NCBI GenBank assembly: GCA_003168335.1
Contig: PMSM01000005.1
Coordinates: 1-64,000, forward strand
DNA length: 64,000 nt
Direction of reading: 5' to 3'
Source: Blastocatellia bacterium
GTDB taxonomy: Bacteria; Acidobacteriota; Blastocatellia; Pyrinomonadales; Pyrinomonadaceae
A program made the position numbers and the translations under genes. Under the pieces are notes generated by a model. The model saw nothing but the letters and a program-made list of their open reading frames with translations. It ran no database searches and was not told the origin of the DNA. Position 1 is the stretch's first letter. Every line of letters starts with the position of its first letter. Of this stretch, positions 50,293-59,100 are shown piece after piece.

Positions 50293-51179
50293 GTCGACGG
50301 CCACTAGCTGCGTCCGCCGACAGCCAGCCGGCGCCTCTCGAACCATCGCTCGAAGAACTCGCCGTCCTCTCTCCCCTCGAACGCTTCGCCTTCCGCGTCA
50401 CGCATCGCATGAATCAGGGGCGCTGGAAGCGCTTCTGGACCTGGTGTCAGAGCGTATTTGGCGCCGGCTGGATCCATCTCTCGACTTACAACTTGATGCG
50501 CGTTTATGGCCTGGAGAATATTGAAGCCGTCGATCATGGCCGTCCGATTCTGCTGGTCGCTAATCACCGATCGTTTTTCGACTTGTTCACGGTCTCGGCC
50601 GTTTTGTTTTATCGCACGCGCTGGCGTAAACAACTTTTCTTTCCGGTACGCGGCCGGTTTTTCTATCAATCGCCGCTGGGCATGTTCGTCAATCTGATCA
50701 TGGGTTGGTGGTCGATGTACCCGCCGTTCTTCGCCGGCGGTGACAAGCCACTTCGCGGAAAGCGCGAGTTCGACAAGTATTCTTTTCGGCGCTTGTCGCA
50801 GATTTGCCACGAAGGCGCCGGCAACTTGATCGGCTTTCACCCCGAAGGCACGCGCAATAAGGGCCGCGATCCATACTCGTATCTGCGACCGCAACCGGGC
50901 GTCGGCAAGCTGATCAAAGCTGCGAATCCTCAGGTCATTCCCATTTTCATTGCCGGCTTGGGTAACAAATTACCCAGGCAGGTTTTGGGAAACTGGTTTG
51001 GCGGCGAATCGATCCGCATTCACTTTGGCAAACAGCTCGACTTGTCAGAGTTCATCGCCAGGAAGGATCATGTGCGTACGTATAAAGAAATTGGCGAGTT
51101 TGTAATGAGCAAGATTGCAGAGTTGGGTGAGGAAGATCGGAAAGTGATGGCTAATTATGGAGTGCGGCGGCAAGCGTAG
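50211..51179 (+). CDS. PlsC-type 1-acyl-glycerol-3-phosphate acyltransferase
   Basis: ATG 50211 gives 322 residues, but the start is uncertain because the first ~30 codons lie in palindromic repeats; a TTG at 50223 is an alternative. Residues ~45-90 lead into the acyltransferase domain: motif I NHRSFFD (HxxxxD) with preceding PILLVA, motif II around FFPVRGRFFYQSPLGMFVNLIMGWWSM, motif III FHPEGTRNKGRDPY, and motif IV VIPIFIAGLG. It would acylate lysophosphatidate or a related acceptor at the membrane. The last six codons (GVRRQA and stop) come from another repeat. It precedes a diacylglycerol kinase-like gene, which suggests phospholipid metabolism. Confidence 0.85.
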   Translation: MRRSLLQDLRETPAGKPKAFRTSDGEAGRRPLAASADSQPAPLEPSLEELAVLSPLERFAFRVTHRMNQGRWKRFWTWCQSVFGAGWIHLSTYNLMRVYGLENIEAVDHGRPILLVANHRSFFDLFTVSAVLFYRTRWRKQLFFPVRGRFFYQSPLGMFVNLIMGWWSMYPPFFAGGDKPLRGKREFDKYSFRRLSQICHEGAGNLIGFHPEGTRNKGRDPYSYLRPQPGVGKLIKAANPQVIPIFIAGLGNKLPRQVLGNWFGGESIRIHFGKQLDLSEFIARKDHVRTYKEIGEFVMSKIAELGEEDRKVMANYGVRRQA

Positions 51180-51302
51180 CGCGACGCCGCTTTGGATGTC
51201 CGACAAACTTTAGTTTGTCGTTGCTCTTACTTCTACTCAAGTTGAAGCGACAAACTAAACTTTGTCGGACATAAAGCGCCGTCGCTGCCGGCGCACTCCA
51301 AA
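51158..51302. repeat. Nested paired-hairpin element at the acyltransferase 3' end
   Basis: The outer arms GGAGTGCGGCG (51159) and CGCCGGCGCACTCC (right end, 51302) form one pair. Inside lies a second pair, GTCCGACAAACTTTAGTTTG (51197) and its inverted partner CAAACTAAACTTTGTCGGAC (51270). The left arm is translated as the last codons of the acyltransferase. The right end lies 9 bases before the start of the next gene. Confidence 0.8.
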
Positions 51303-51311
51303 ATGTAATTC

Positions 51312-52262
51312 ATGACCTTACCACTCGTAATAGTTAACCCTGCCTCCGGCGACGGCGCGACCCGCGAGGTTTGGCCAAAGTTTGCCAGCGACCTGCGCAC
51401 GCACTTTGGTCCGTTTACCGTCGCGTTCACCGAAGGGGTTGGTCACGGGCGCCAGTTGGCCGCCGAAGCCGCGAAAGCGGGAACGAAGCTGATCATTGCC
51501 TGCGGCGGTGACGGCACCATCTCGGAAGTCGCAAACGGAATTCTCGAGTCGAACCAGGAAGCGGAGTTGGGCGTTTTACCGGGCGGAACCGGCAGCGATT
51601 TCCGGCGCACTTTGCGCCTGCCGACAAACACGGCCGCCGCGGCGCGCGCCCTGCGCGACGGGCACACGCGCGTGATCGATGTCGCCCGAGTGACGTTTGT
51701 AAACGACAATGGCGAACGCGAGACGCGCTTCTTCGTCAACGTCGCCAGCTTTGGCATGAGCACCGAAGTGCTCAGCCGGACCGCGAGCGGTGAATCGAAG
51801 AAATGGATTCCCGCCTTTGCGCCACGCAAACTCGGCAGCAAACTTTCATACGCGGCCGCCACGTTACAAACGACGCTGGCCGCTTCACCGATCGAAGTTC
51901 AAATTCAACTTGACGAACAGGCGGAGCGACGCCTGCGCGTGGCGGAGTTTTGCGTGGCTAACGCGCGTTACTATGGTGGCGCCATGAAGATCGCCCCCGA
52001 CGCCAAACTGGATGATGGCTTTCTTGATGTAGTTAGCATCGGCGATGCCAGTTCTTTCCGGATTCTCAGTAATGCGCCCAGGCTTTATTTCGGCGCCCAC
52101 CTGCGCATGGATGAAGTGAACCACGCGCTGGCCAAACAGATCGTCGCGCGACCGTTGCGAAAAGACGAAGTCGTCCGAATCGAACTGGATGGCGAAGTAG
52201 TGGGACGTTTGCCGGCGACCTTTCAGATCGTGCCGCTGGCTTTACGTGTTCGTTGTCCGTGA
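51312..52262 (+). CDS. Diacylglycerol/lipid kinase-like protein
   Basis: 316 residues. The DAGK catalytic domain is at the N-terminus: VIVNPASGDGATREVWPKF (phosphate loop), LIIACGGDGTISEVANGIL (GGDGT motif) and LGVLPGGTGSDFRRTL. The second half is the YegS/DgkB-type beta domain with ARYYGGAMKIAPDAKLDDGFLDVV and ELDGEVVGRLPATFQIVP. It uses ATP to phosphorylate diacylglycerol or a related lipid (sphingosine is also known in this family). Its place after the PlsC-like gene supports glycerolipid metabolism. Length and motifs are typical. Confidence 0.88.
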   Translation: MTLPLVIVNPASGDGATREVWPKFASDLRTHFGPFTVAFTEGVGHGRQLAAEAAKAGTKLIIACGGDGTISEVANGILESNQEAELGVLPGGTGSDFRRTLRLPTNTAAAARALRDGHTRVIDVARVTFVNDNGERETRFFVNVASFGMSTEVLSRTASGESKKWIPAFAPRKLGSKLSYAAATLQTTLAASPIEVQIQLDEQAERRLRVAEFCVANARYYGGAMKIAPDAKLDDGFLDVVSIGDASSFRILSNAPRLYFGAHLRMDEVNHALAKQIVARPLRKDEVVRIELDGEVVGRLPATFQIVPLALRVRCP

Positions 52263-52274
52263 GGAACTGATCCA

Positions 52275-52667
52275 ATGACAAAGCAAAGCCGAAAGTCCTC
52301 GCGCGGCCCGCTGCAGTTTGAACGAAGACACGAACCGCTCGCGCCCATATCCATATTCATTCAGCGGATACTTGCATCGCTGGCCATGGCGCTGGGCTTG
52401 ATCGCGCTGGTGCTGATGATAGGTATTGCCGGCTATCATTGGATGGGCGGTTTCAATTGGGTGGATTCGCTGTTGGAAGCCTCGATGATCCTCGGCGGCA
52501 TGGGCCCGGTCAATCAACTACCGAATGACCACGCGAAGATCTTCGCTTCGGCATACGCGCTTTTCAGTGGTCTGATCTTTATTGGTGTGATGGGAATTGT
52601 GTTGGCGCCGGTCATGCATCGCCTCCTGCATAAGTTTCATGTCGACGAGAAGGATGTTGATAAGTGA
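52275..52667 (+). CDS. Small membrane protein with pore-like hairpin
   Basis: 130 residues with two membrane helices: RILASLAMALGLIALVLMIGIAGYHWM (about 30-56) and FASAYALFSGLIFIGVMGIVLAPVMHRLLH (about 92-120). Between them is GGFNWVDSLLEASMILGGMGPVN, which has the size of a pore helix plus filter; the ends are basic and acidic respectively (RKSSRGPLQFERRHE; HVDEKDVDK). It looks like a reduced two-helix channel-type subunit, comparable to the pore end of the protein at 32235. It is not a known transporter and function is inferred. It lies 12 bases after the lipid kinase gene, probably in the same transcript. Confidence 0.6.
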   Translation: MTKQSRKSSRGPLQFERRHEPLAPISIFIQRILASLAMALGLIALVLMIGIAGYHWMGGFNWVDSLLEASMILGGMGPVNQLPNDHAKIFASAYALFSGLIFIGVMGIVLAPVMHRLLHKFHVDEKDVDK

Positions 52668-52715
52668 TTGGGTCGCTCTCATAACCGCGCCAAGTTTGGT
52701 TGCAGCCGCCGTTTG

Positions 52716-52798
52716 ACTCCCTCTCCCTTTGGGAGAGGGCCGGGGAGAGGGCTTGAGTCAGCTAGACCCTCTTCCCCAACCCTTCTCCCAGAGGGAGT
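52716..52798. repeat. Inverted repeat of CTCCCTCT type
   Basis: CTCCCTCTCCCTTTGGGAGA and GGGCCGGGGAGAGGGC on the left, CCCTCTTCCCC and CTTCTCCCAGAGGGAG on the right. This type of pyrimidine-rich palindrome is another intergenic repeat. It ends about 25 bases before the next gene. Confidence 0.7.
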
Positions 52799-52822
52799 AA
52801 GATTAGCCACAGGAGGTTCCTC

Positions 52823-53239
52823 ATGTCAGAAGAAAACAAAGCCCTAATTCGTCGCTGGTTCGACGAAGTCTGGAATCAGGGCCGCGCCGACGCTATCCCT
52901 GAATTATTCGCCGAGGACGGCATCGCCCACGGCCTATCGGATGATGCCGCGAACCCTCTGTGCGGCCCCGCTGGCTTCCTGCCTTTTCATGCGCAGTTCC
53001 GCGAAGCCTTTCCCGATATCGAAGTCGTCGTCGAAGATCAGATTGCCGAAGGCGATATGGTGGCGACGCGTTGCAGCGTGCGCGGCAAACATGCGGGCGA
53101 TAGCTTGGGATTCGCCGCGACCCAGGCCCCGGTTGAATTCACCGGAGTCACGATCACGCGAATCAAAGACGGCAAGATCGTCGAGGCCTGGAACAACTTT
53201 GATTTTATGAGGATGTACAAGCAACTGGGAGTGATTTGA
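52823..53239 (+). CDS. SnoaL-like ester cyclase-family protein
   Basis: ATG 52823 follows GGAGG. The 138-residue protein has the SnoaL/NTF2-like cone fold: MSEENKALIRRWFDEVWNQGRADAIPELFAEDG, HAQFREAFPDIEVVVEDQIAEGDMVATRCSVRGKH, and VEFTGVTITRIKDGKIVEAWNNFDFMRMYKQLG. Members include polyketide cyclases and many uncharacterised small-molecule enzymes. The catalytic Asp/His of SnoaL cannot be matched with confidence. It is a single gene between a repeat and the convergent module at 53260. Confidence 0.82.
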   Translation: MSEENKALIRRWFDEVWNQGRADAIPELFAEDGIAHGLSDDAANPLCGPAGFLPFHAQFREAFPDIEVVVEDQIAEGDMVATRCSVRGKHAGDSLGFAATQAPVEFTGVTITRIKDGKIVEAWNNFDFMRMYKQLGVI

Positions 53240-53259
53240 CTGAGAGATCTGCCAGGCCG

Positions 53260-54021
53260 TTACTCCGCCTGAGCTTTCCTGATACGGGCGCCGGAAAGTC
53301 CGGCTAGGTTCAAAAGCTCCTCCGCTGCAATACGAAGTCCATCCCGCACTCGATCTATGTCGTCCCTTCTCGCGTTGAATCGGCGATTGTGGGCCGAGAG
53401 ATCACCGAGCGCTTTGAAATCCTTGAGTCCCTTCAGTGCGTTGCGGCTAGGATGAAACTGTGGGTCCTTTTCAAAGTAAGTGAGCAGCCTGGCAAACATA
53501 AAGAAGTGACCGTCTTGGTCCTTCACATTGTGCGCGCGGCCCACGCTTTCATAGACTTCAATGAGAAGGGTTTCCAGAATGCGCCTGCACATGACGGCGC
53601 AACAATCGAATAAGGTCTGGTCATAACTTGCGTTGAGCTGATACACGATCCTTTCTATATACCCTCGCGTTGACTCGAAGATCTCTCGGGGCAGAACACT
53701 ATCTGTGGCTGGCGGTTCGGGGTTTGAACCTGCGATATCTGCGAACTTCTCATCGAGTTCTTTTTTCGCACGTGGATGGAGTCGCCACTTGTCGGCGTCG
53801 GCCTTAGCCGTTCGGCGGTCTGAGACTAAGCTAGAGTTAAGGCGAAAAATGTTCTGCTTCGGATGCCCGTTTCGCTCAAGAGTTTCACAGATATCCCGGG
53901 CGCTAAGCCCGTTGCTGGCGTTCTCTCGTCCCACCCACCAGAGCAAAGCTAAAGCTCGATCCAGAACCGTGAGACGTTCGTGGTCGATTACTTGGAGGAA
54001 TTGGTCGATCGTCATTGTCAT
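53260..54021 (-). CDS. Uncharacterised protein, winged-helix-like plus HEPN/DUF4145-like
   Basis: ATG 54021 overlaps the upstream stop by 4 bases (ATGA) with GAAGG in front; 253 residues. About 1-90 is helical and has a winged-helix-like pattern: LSARDICETLERNGHPKQNIFRLNSSLVSDRRT ... WRLHPRAKKELDEKFADI. About 110-253 is helical: RGYIERIVYQLNASYDQTLFDCCAVMCRRILETLLIEVYES, with GDLSAHNRRFNARRDDIDRVRDGLRIAAEELL at the end, similar to DUF4145 and HEPN-like domains found in abortive infection or conflict proteins. The AHN-RRF part could hold an R-x4-6-H type active site, but the order is not canonical. Function is unknown. Confidence 0.5.
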   Translation of the reverse strand: MTMTIDQFLQVIDHERLTVLDRALALLWWVGRENASNGLSARDICETLERNGHPKQNIFRLNSSLVSDRRTAKADADKWRLHPRAKKELDEKFADIAGSNPEPPATDSVLPREIFESTRGYIERIVYQLNASYDQTLFDCCAVMCRRILETLLIEVYESVGRAHNVKDQDGHFFMFARLLTYFEKDPQFHPSRNALKGLKDFKALGDLSAHNRRFNARRDDIDRVRDGLRIAAEELLNLAGLSGARIRKAQAE

Positions 54022-54635
54022 CTGGCCTTCGGCTCGGTCTTCCAGCTCTTCGTGCAAAATGATTTTGCTAATGCTAGCGCTTTGGATGCTTGCGCCGGGT
54101 TCAATACAATCATCCCACCGGGGCGTGTCTGAAGCCATTCGGAACGTTGAATGCCGCGGCCAGGGTTTCTGTCTTGGAGATTAATTGTTCCCAGAACAGC
54201 CTGTGCCTGGGCCTGCGTGGGATTGCCGAGACCAGCGCTGCGAAACCATAGAGTAAGAAGCGTTGCGGCGATCGCTATTGGACTATACGCGCTGGGTCCG
54301 CGAGCGGGAGTTTGGTTTTTCATGGCCTCCCAGCAGTGCATGTCTAAGTGCATATATGGTTCAGCCATGTTCGGTGCTGCCGCGCCTTCCAGCACCTCGC
54401 GCACGATCCCCAACTCGTTGGCGAGATTGTCTACGGCATTGCCCCCGCCCGGTAAATCCGCCTTTGGCGTTTCACCGCTTTCGAACTCCGGAGCGACGAG
54501 GTTCTCGGTGAGATTGTGCTTTCCCCCTTGGTTAATTGCTTGAAGCACCCTTTGCCAAAGAGCGGCGTCCTCGGTTTCCGCAACAACGGTATCATCCGCC
54601 TGAAGAATGATTGTCAATTTAGCCTTAACGGACAT
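54018..54635 (-). CDS. Uncharacterised protein, first gene of a two-gene operon
   Basis: ATG 54635 follows AAGGAGG, an excellent ribosome site; 205 residues. The N-terminal part (KLTIILQADDTVVAETEDAALWQRVLQAI) looks like a small alpha/beta domain. The middle contains Asn/Gly/Pro and a hydrophobic helix (PIAIAATLLTLWF near residue 125). The C-terminus is basic and helical (ASKALALAKSFCTKSWKTEPKAR). I recognise no family. Its overlap with the winged-helix/HEPN-like gene shows the two are made together, so they may form a toxin-antidote or defence unit; that is inference. Confidence 0.5.
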   Translation of the reverse strand: MSVKAKLTIILQADDTVVAETEDAALWQRVLQAINQGGKHNLTENLVAPEFESGETPKADLPGGGNAVDNLANELGIVREVLEGAAAPNMAEPYMHLDMHCWEAMKNQTPARGPSAYSPIAIAATLLTLWFRSAGLGNPTQAQAQAVLGTINLQDRNPGRGIQRSEWLQTRPGGMIVLNPAQASKALALAKSFCTKSWKTEPKAR

Positions 54636-54856
54636 AGCGGCCTCCTTAAATGTTTGAGCCCGTGTACTCTAACATTGGACACAGCAAGTGTCAAACTGTA
54701 AATATCCGTGAGGGTGCCTGTTTATTTAGCTCTGTGGTTGTTTGTGGGGGCGGGACTTTCCATTGCGACAGGTGCCCCTCTTCAAACTCGAATGCGCGAG
54801 AGTTGTCGCTCCGGCCTGTTGGGGTTGCCAGTTTCAGCCACGGTCTTAACCGATGG

Positions 54857-55942
54857 TTACCACTTCCCACCCAGAAAATTCTCTTTTACATAACGCACGG
54901 TGTCGTTGAGTGTGTCGCCGGGATCGCGCGGTGTGAAGCCGAGTTCTCGGCGGGCTTTGGCGTTATTGAAGTACCAGAAGTACTCAGCCATTTCGATCGT
55001 GTCGGCTTCAACCGGAGAGGCAAACTTCCATTGCCTAAACAGCGAGTCGATCACGTGCGCGCCGGCGATTGCAAACCCCGAAGGGAATGCCAGTCGCGGC
55101 GACGGGACTTTTGTTAGCCGCGCGAGCCGATCAAAAAACTTCACAAAGGTCCAATTCACCGCGCCCAACAAATAACGCTCGCCGTGCCGGCCCTTCTTCA
55201 TCGCCGACTGGAAAGCCCTTGCCGTGTCGCGCACGTCGACGAAATTCAACCCGCCGTTCGGCACCGCATGAATTTTGCGCGCCATGAAATCCAAAACAAC
55301 TTTCGTCGAGCTGAGACGATCATCACCCGGTCCCAGCAGCAAACTCGGATTCATGATCACCAGGCGCAGGCCTTTGCCGTTGAAGCGCTCGAGCGCAGCC
55401 ATCTCCTGGTAAGCTTTGCTCGCGTAATAGGGCCAGCGCGCGATAATGTCCAAAGGCGGCGGATATCTTTCGTCGGGGGTGACGTCGCCTTTTTCGGTAA
55501 CTGCGATCGTGCCGCTGCTCGAAGCCAGCACGATCGTTTTCACTCCGGCCTGGCGCGCAGCGTCGCACAGCAGACGGGTGCCGTCGACGTGCAGCTTGTA
55601 CATCTCGCGCGCTTCGTCTTTTTCCCGCGACACTTTGCCCGCCAGGTGATAAATCTCGGTGACGCCTTCAACCGCGCGCGCCGTGTCGTCAGCGTTTGTG
55701 ACCGAACCCTCTACCGTGTCCACTCCGAGGCCGGTCAGCCATTCGGGAATTGAGGTGGCCATCACGCGAATGTCCTTCGCGCCCGATTCGACCAGTTGTC
55801 GCACCAGATGCGCGCCGAGAAAGCCTGTTCCGCCGGTAATCAGAGTTGTGGGCGGAAACTTTTTGACGATGGCCGCGTGCTTCTTCGTGCTCTTCTTCGG
55901 CACGATCTGAGCGGTGCGTTGCTTTGGGGTTGTCTTGGGCAT
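54857..55942 (-). CDS. Extended short-chain dehydrogenase (NAD-dependent epimerase family)
   Basis: 361 residues. After a Lys-rich N-terminus of ~30 residues comes the Rossmann motif TLITGGTGFLGAHLVRQLVESG (TGxxGxxG). Next are IYHLAGKVSRE, the active-site Ser in IVLASSSGTIAV, and the catalytic YxxxK in PYYASKAYQEM, then VIMNPSLLLGPGDDR. The family acts on sugars, sterols or other hydroxy/keto substrates with NAD(P). The GPGDDR and VDVRDTARAF motifs are like 3-beta-hydroxysteroid dehydrogenase or dihydroflavonol reductase proteins. It is the last gene of the minus-strand lipid-type block beginning at 63479, separated from the giant ligase by a CAGATT-type repeat. Confidence 0.85.
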   Translation of the reverse strand: MPKTTPKQRTAQIVPKKSTKKHAAIVKKFPPTTLITGGTGFLGAHLVRQLVESGAKDIRVMATSIPEWLTGLGVDTVEGSVTNADDTARAVEGVTEIYHLAGKVSREKDEAREMYKLHVDGTRLLCDAARQAGVKTIVLASSSGTIAVTEKGDVTPDERYPPPLDIIARWPYYASKAYQEMAALERFNGKGLRLVIMNPSLLLGPGDDRLSSTKVVLDFMARKIHAVPNGGLNFVDVRDTARAFQSAMKKGRHGERYLLGAVNWTFVKFFDRLARLTKVPSPRLAFPSGFAIAGAHVIDSLFRQWKFASPVEADTIEMAEYFWYFNNAKARRELGFTPRDPGDTLNDTVRYVKENFLGGKW

Positions 55943-55952
55943 TTCAGATTTT

Positions 55953-56100
55953 ATCCGCAGATTACGCGGATTACGCAGAAAGGAAAATTCATAGAAGCTT
56001 CAGCAGTACGTTAGCATTACTGTCCCACTAACAATTGCCATGCGTCACTCACTTTACAGTCTCCAGATGCTTATCGGTGTAATTTGCGCAATCTGTGGAC
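55953..56100. repeat. Imperfect MITE-like pair (CAGATT type)
   Basis: The left end ATCCGCAGATTACGCGGATT and the right end AATTTGCGCAATCTGTGGAC form imperfect inverted ends around ~100 bases without a gene. Related to 33922-34063. It starts 11 bases upstream of the SDR start and ends 10 bases beyond the giant gene stop codon. Confidence 0.6.
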
Positions 56101-56110
56101 GACTACTTCC

Positions 56111-59100
56111 TCAAGCTTCCGCGGTTACAAATTCCTCTTCGCTCGCTTCCAATCTCGCGCGACCGCTGCGCCGCTCCGCTTTCCATTGCTCACGAAGAGC
56201 CTTGGCGTCGAACTTCACGTTCGTGCGATCGCGCAGGTTGACGATGGCGTGACGGACGTGGGTGGCGATTAATCGATAAGCTTCAGCGCGCGCCAATCCG
56301 CGCGTCATCTCTTCCAATTCCTCGGCCGCCAGAAAGCGCCCGATGCGCGCGGCCACGTCGCGACTCTTCAGAATCGTCGATCCCTTCGGGAAAGCCTGGT
56401 AGGTCCCCTGCAGGTAAACCGGCAGGATCCCGACGCGCGAGGCCAGTGCCAGATAGCCGATCACCGGTTTGAAATCGGCCATGATTCCGGTCATTGACCG
56501 CGTGCCTTCAGGAAAGATCAGCGCATTGAAACCGCGATCCAGAAACGAGCGCGCGTGGCGCAGCGATTGTCTCAGCGATCCCGTGCGCTCCATCGGCACC
56601 AGGTTCGTAAAGTTTTCCATGTAAGCGCGCTTGTATTTCGTATCGAAGAAATAGTCGGCCGCGGCCAGCGCCACCAGATCCTGTCCGGCATCATCGAGGG
56701 CCATCTTCACCAGGCCCATGTCCAGATGCGAACTATGGTTGGCAGCGACGATGAAGTTCGTGTGGTAAGGGATGTTTGTTTGACCTTCATATTTCGTGCG
56801 GAGCAGGCGTTCGTACAACGCGCGCTGCGCCAGCTCGACGCCTTTATTTCCGATTGCTTTCAGAAACTCCGGGATGTGAATCTCTTCGTCGCTCTTTTCG
56901 GAATCCAGTCGCAGCCGGGTGGCCTCGCGTCGCTGGGTCCCCTGACGGTTAACCACACCCAAAAGTTCGCGCACGTCCTGAACTTCGTTGAGACGTTCGG
57001 GCGCAGTCAACGCCCCGCCCGCGTTCTCGATGGCCGTCGCCAGTTCAACAAACATCAAGCTGTCAAAGCCCAGGTCGGGAAGCCGCGAATTGATCGACAC
57101 CTCATCCAGCGGACGATTTGATACCGAAGCGATGATGTCAATCAACCACGCCGCGTCGCCCGTCATCTCTTCGCCACTGACTTCCGGTGAAGAGCGCGCG
57201 CCTTCCTGGATCTTCTGCATCAGGTCAAGGACTTCGCGCCGTTTGACTTTGCGGGTCGCCGTGCGCGGCAGTTCTTCCTCAGTGAACTGGAGCAGCTTGA
57301 CGCGTTTGTAATAGGGCAGCGTGGCCGAAACTTCCCGGAAGTGCTCTTCGATTTTTTGCCGCACCTCGGCGCGCGAAAGCGCGATGTCATATTCGTCGTT
57401 GGGAACCACGACGCAGGCGACCTTTTCGCCGATGCCATCCGGCAGGCCAATCACGCTAAGTTCTTTGATGTAAGGAGACTCCTGATAGACCTCTTCCACT
57501 TCGTCAGGATAGACGTTCTTGCCATTGGTATCGACTATGATGTCCTTTGATCGCCCGACCAGGTACAGGTTGCCTTCGTCATCGATGCGGCCGAGGTCGC
57601 CGGTGTAAAGCCAGCGATCGACCAGCGTCTCGCGCGTTGCTTCTTCGTTGCCGAAATAGCCCAGCATGACGTTCGGCCCGCGGGCAATGACTTCGCCGAC
57701 GCCGCTCCGATCGGGCTCACTGATCCGGACCTCAACCCCAGGCAGCGACTTGCCGACCGTGCCCGCCAACATGCGATTCTCCGGCCGGGTTACGGTCAAG
57801 ACCGGCGACGCTTCAGTCAAACCATAGCCCTCGAGAATCGTGAAGCCGAGCCCCTGAAAATCGCGCTGAACTTTCTCATTCAGGGCCGATCCGCCGCTGA
57901 TGAAATAACGAACCCGACCGCCCATGCCTTCGTGAATCGGATAAAAAAGCAACTGACCAAAGTTCAGCGGCGTCTTGTCGCGCAACCACGCGTTGAACCG
58001 TATCAGCAGGTCTGCTGTCTCGCCGACTAACTTGCCGCGATCGTGCAAGCGGGTTTTGATGCGCCGGTGCAACAACTCCCAGAGAGCGGGCACACCCACC
58101 ATGCCGGTAACGTGACCGTTCTTGATCGCTTTCGCGAGATGTTCGCTGCTCAGTTCAGACAGATAAGTGATCTGTGCGCCGCGGCTGAGCGGAGTGAGAA
58201 AGCCGGTCGAGAATTCAAACGTGTGATGCAGCGGCAGCACGGACAACACGCCGTCGCTGGTGTCCATGTCAAAGACCGATGAAAGCATCGAGACCATGCT
58301 GGTCAAATTACGATGCGAGAGCATCACGCCTTTGGGTCGACCGGTGGTGCCCGAAGTAAAGATGAGCGAAGCGACTGATTGCGGGCTCACGCGTTGTGGC
58401 AAAAGAGCGTTGCGCTCGTCTTCGGTATGCTCATCCGGCATTTCGAAGACTTCTTCATACGTCCACAGCCTGACTTTATCGAGTCCGGCTGTCTTCAACT
58501 TCTCAGGCAGGTCGGAACGCTCTGCTTTCAGCTTGGTACTAATGATCAGGCCGGAAGCCTCGCCGGCGCGCGCGAAGTTCACTACCTCGTCGGTGGAGCT
58601 TTCCGGGTCGACCGGTATGCAGGTAGCCCCGGCCCGCAACACACCAAAGTAAGTCATGCCCCACTCTGGGGCGTTTTGGCTGAACAGCATTACGCGATCG
58701 CCGGACTTGATATTGTGGCTGGCAAAGAAGGCCGCGGCGCGAGTCGACAGTTCGCGCAGGTCGGCATAAGTGTATTGTTCGTTTCGTCCGTCACGCTCGA
58801 TACGCATCGCTACGCGCGTCGCATGACGCTTGGTAGTCGTCTCAAACATCTCGAGCAAATCGCGATAAGTGTAAATGCGCTTCGGCTGAGCGCGCATGTC
58901 TTCTTCCAGCGTCGGCAGGACCCATTTCTTCAGACCGGGCATGTGGATATTCAGCCAGTAGTCGTACCAGTCGAACATCTCGGGATTCCAGGTCAGCAGC
59001 TGCTGCTCGTCTTCCCTAATGCGGGCGAAGAGCGAGCGCACATTGTCCGAGCGAAAGACGTAAGCGTTCTCAACCGTGAAGGGAAGGAACATTTCGAACG

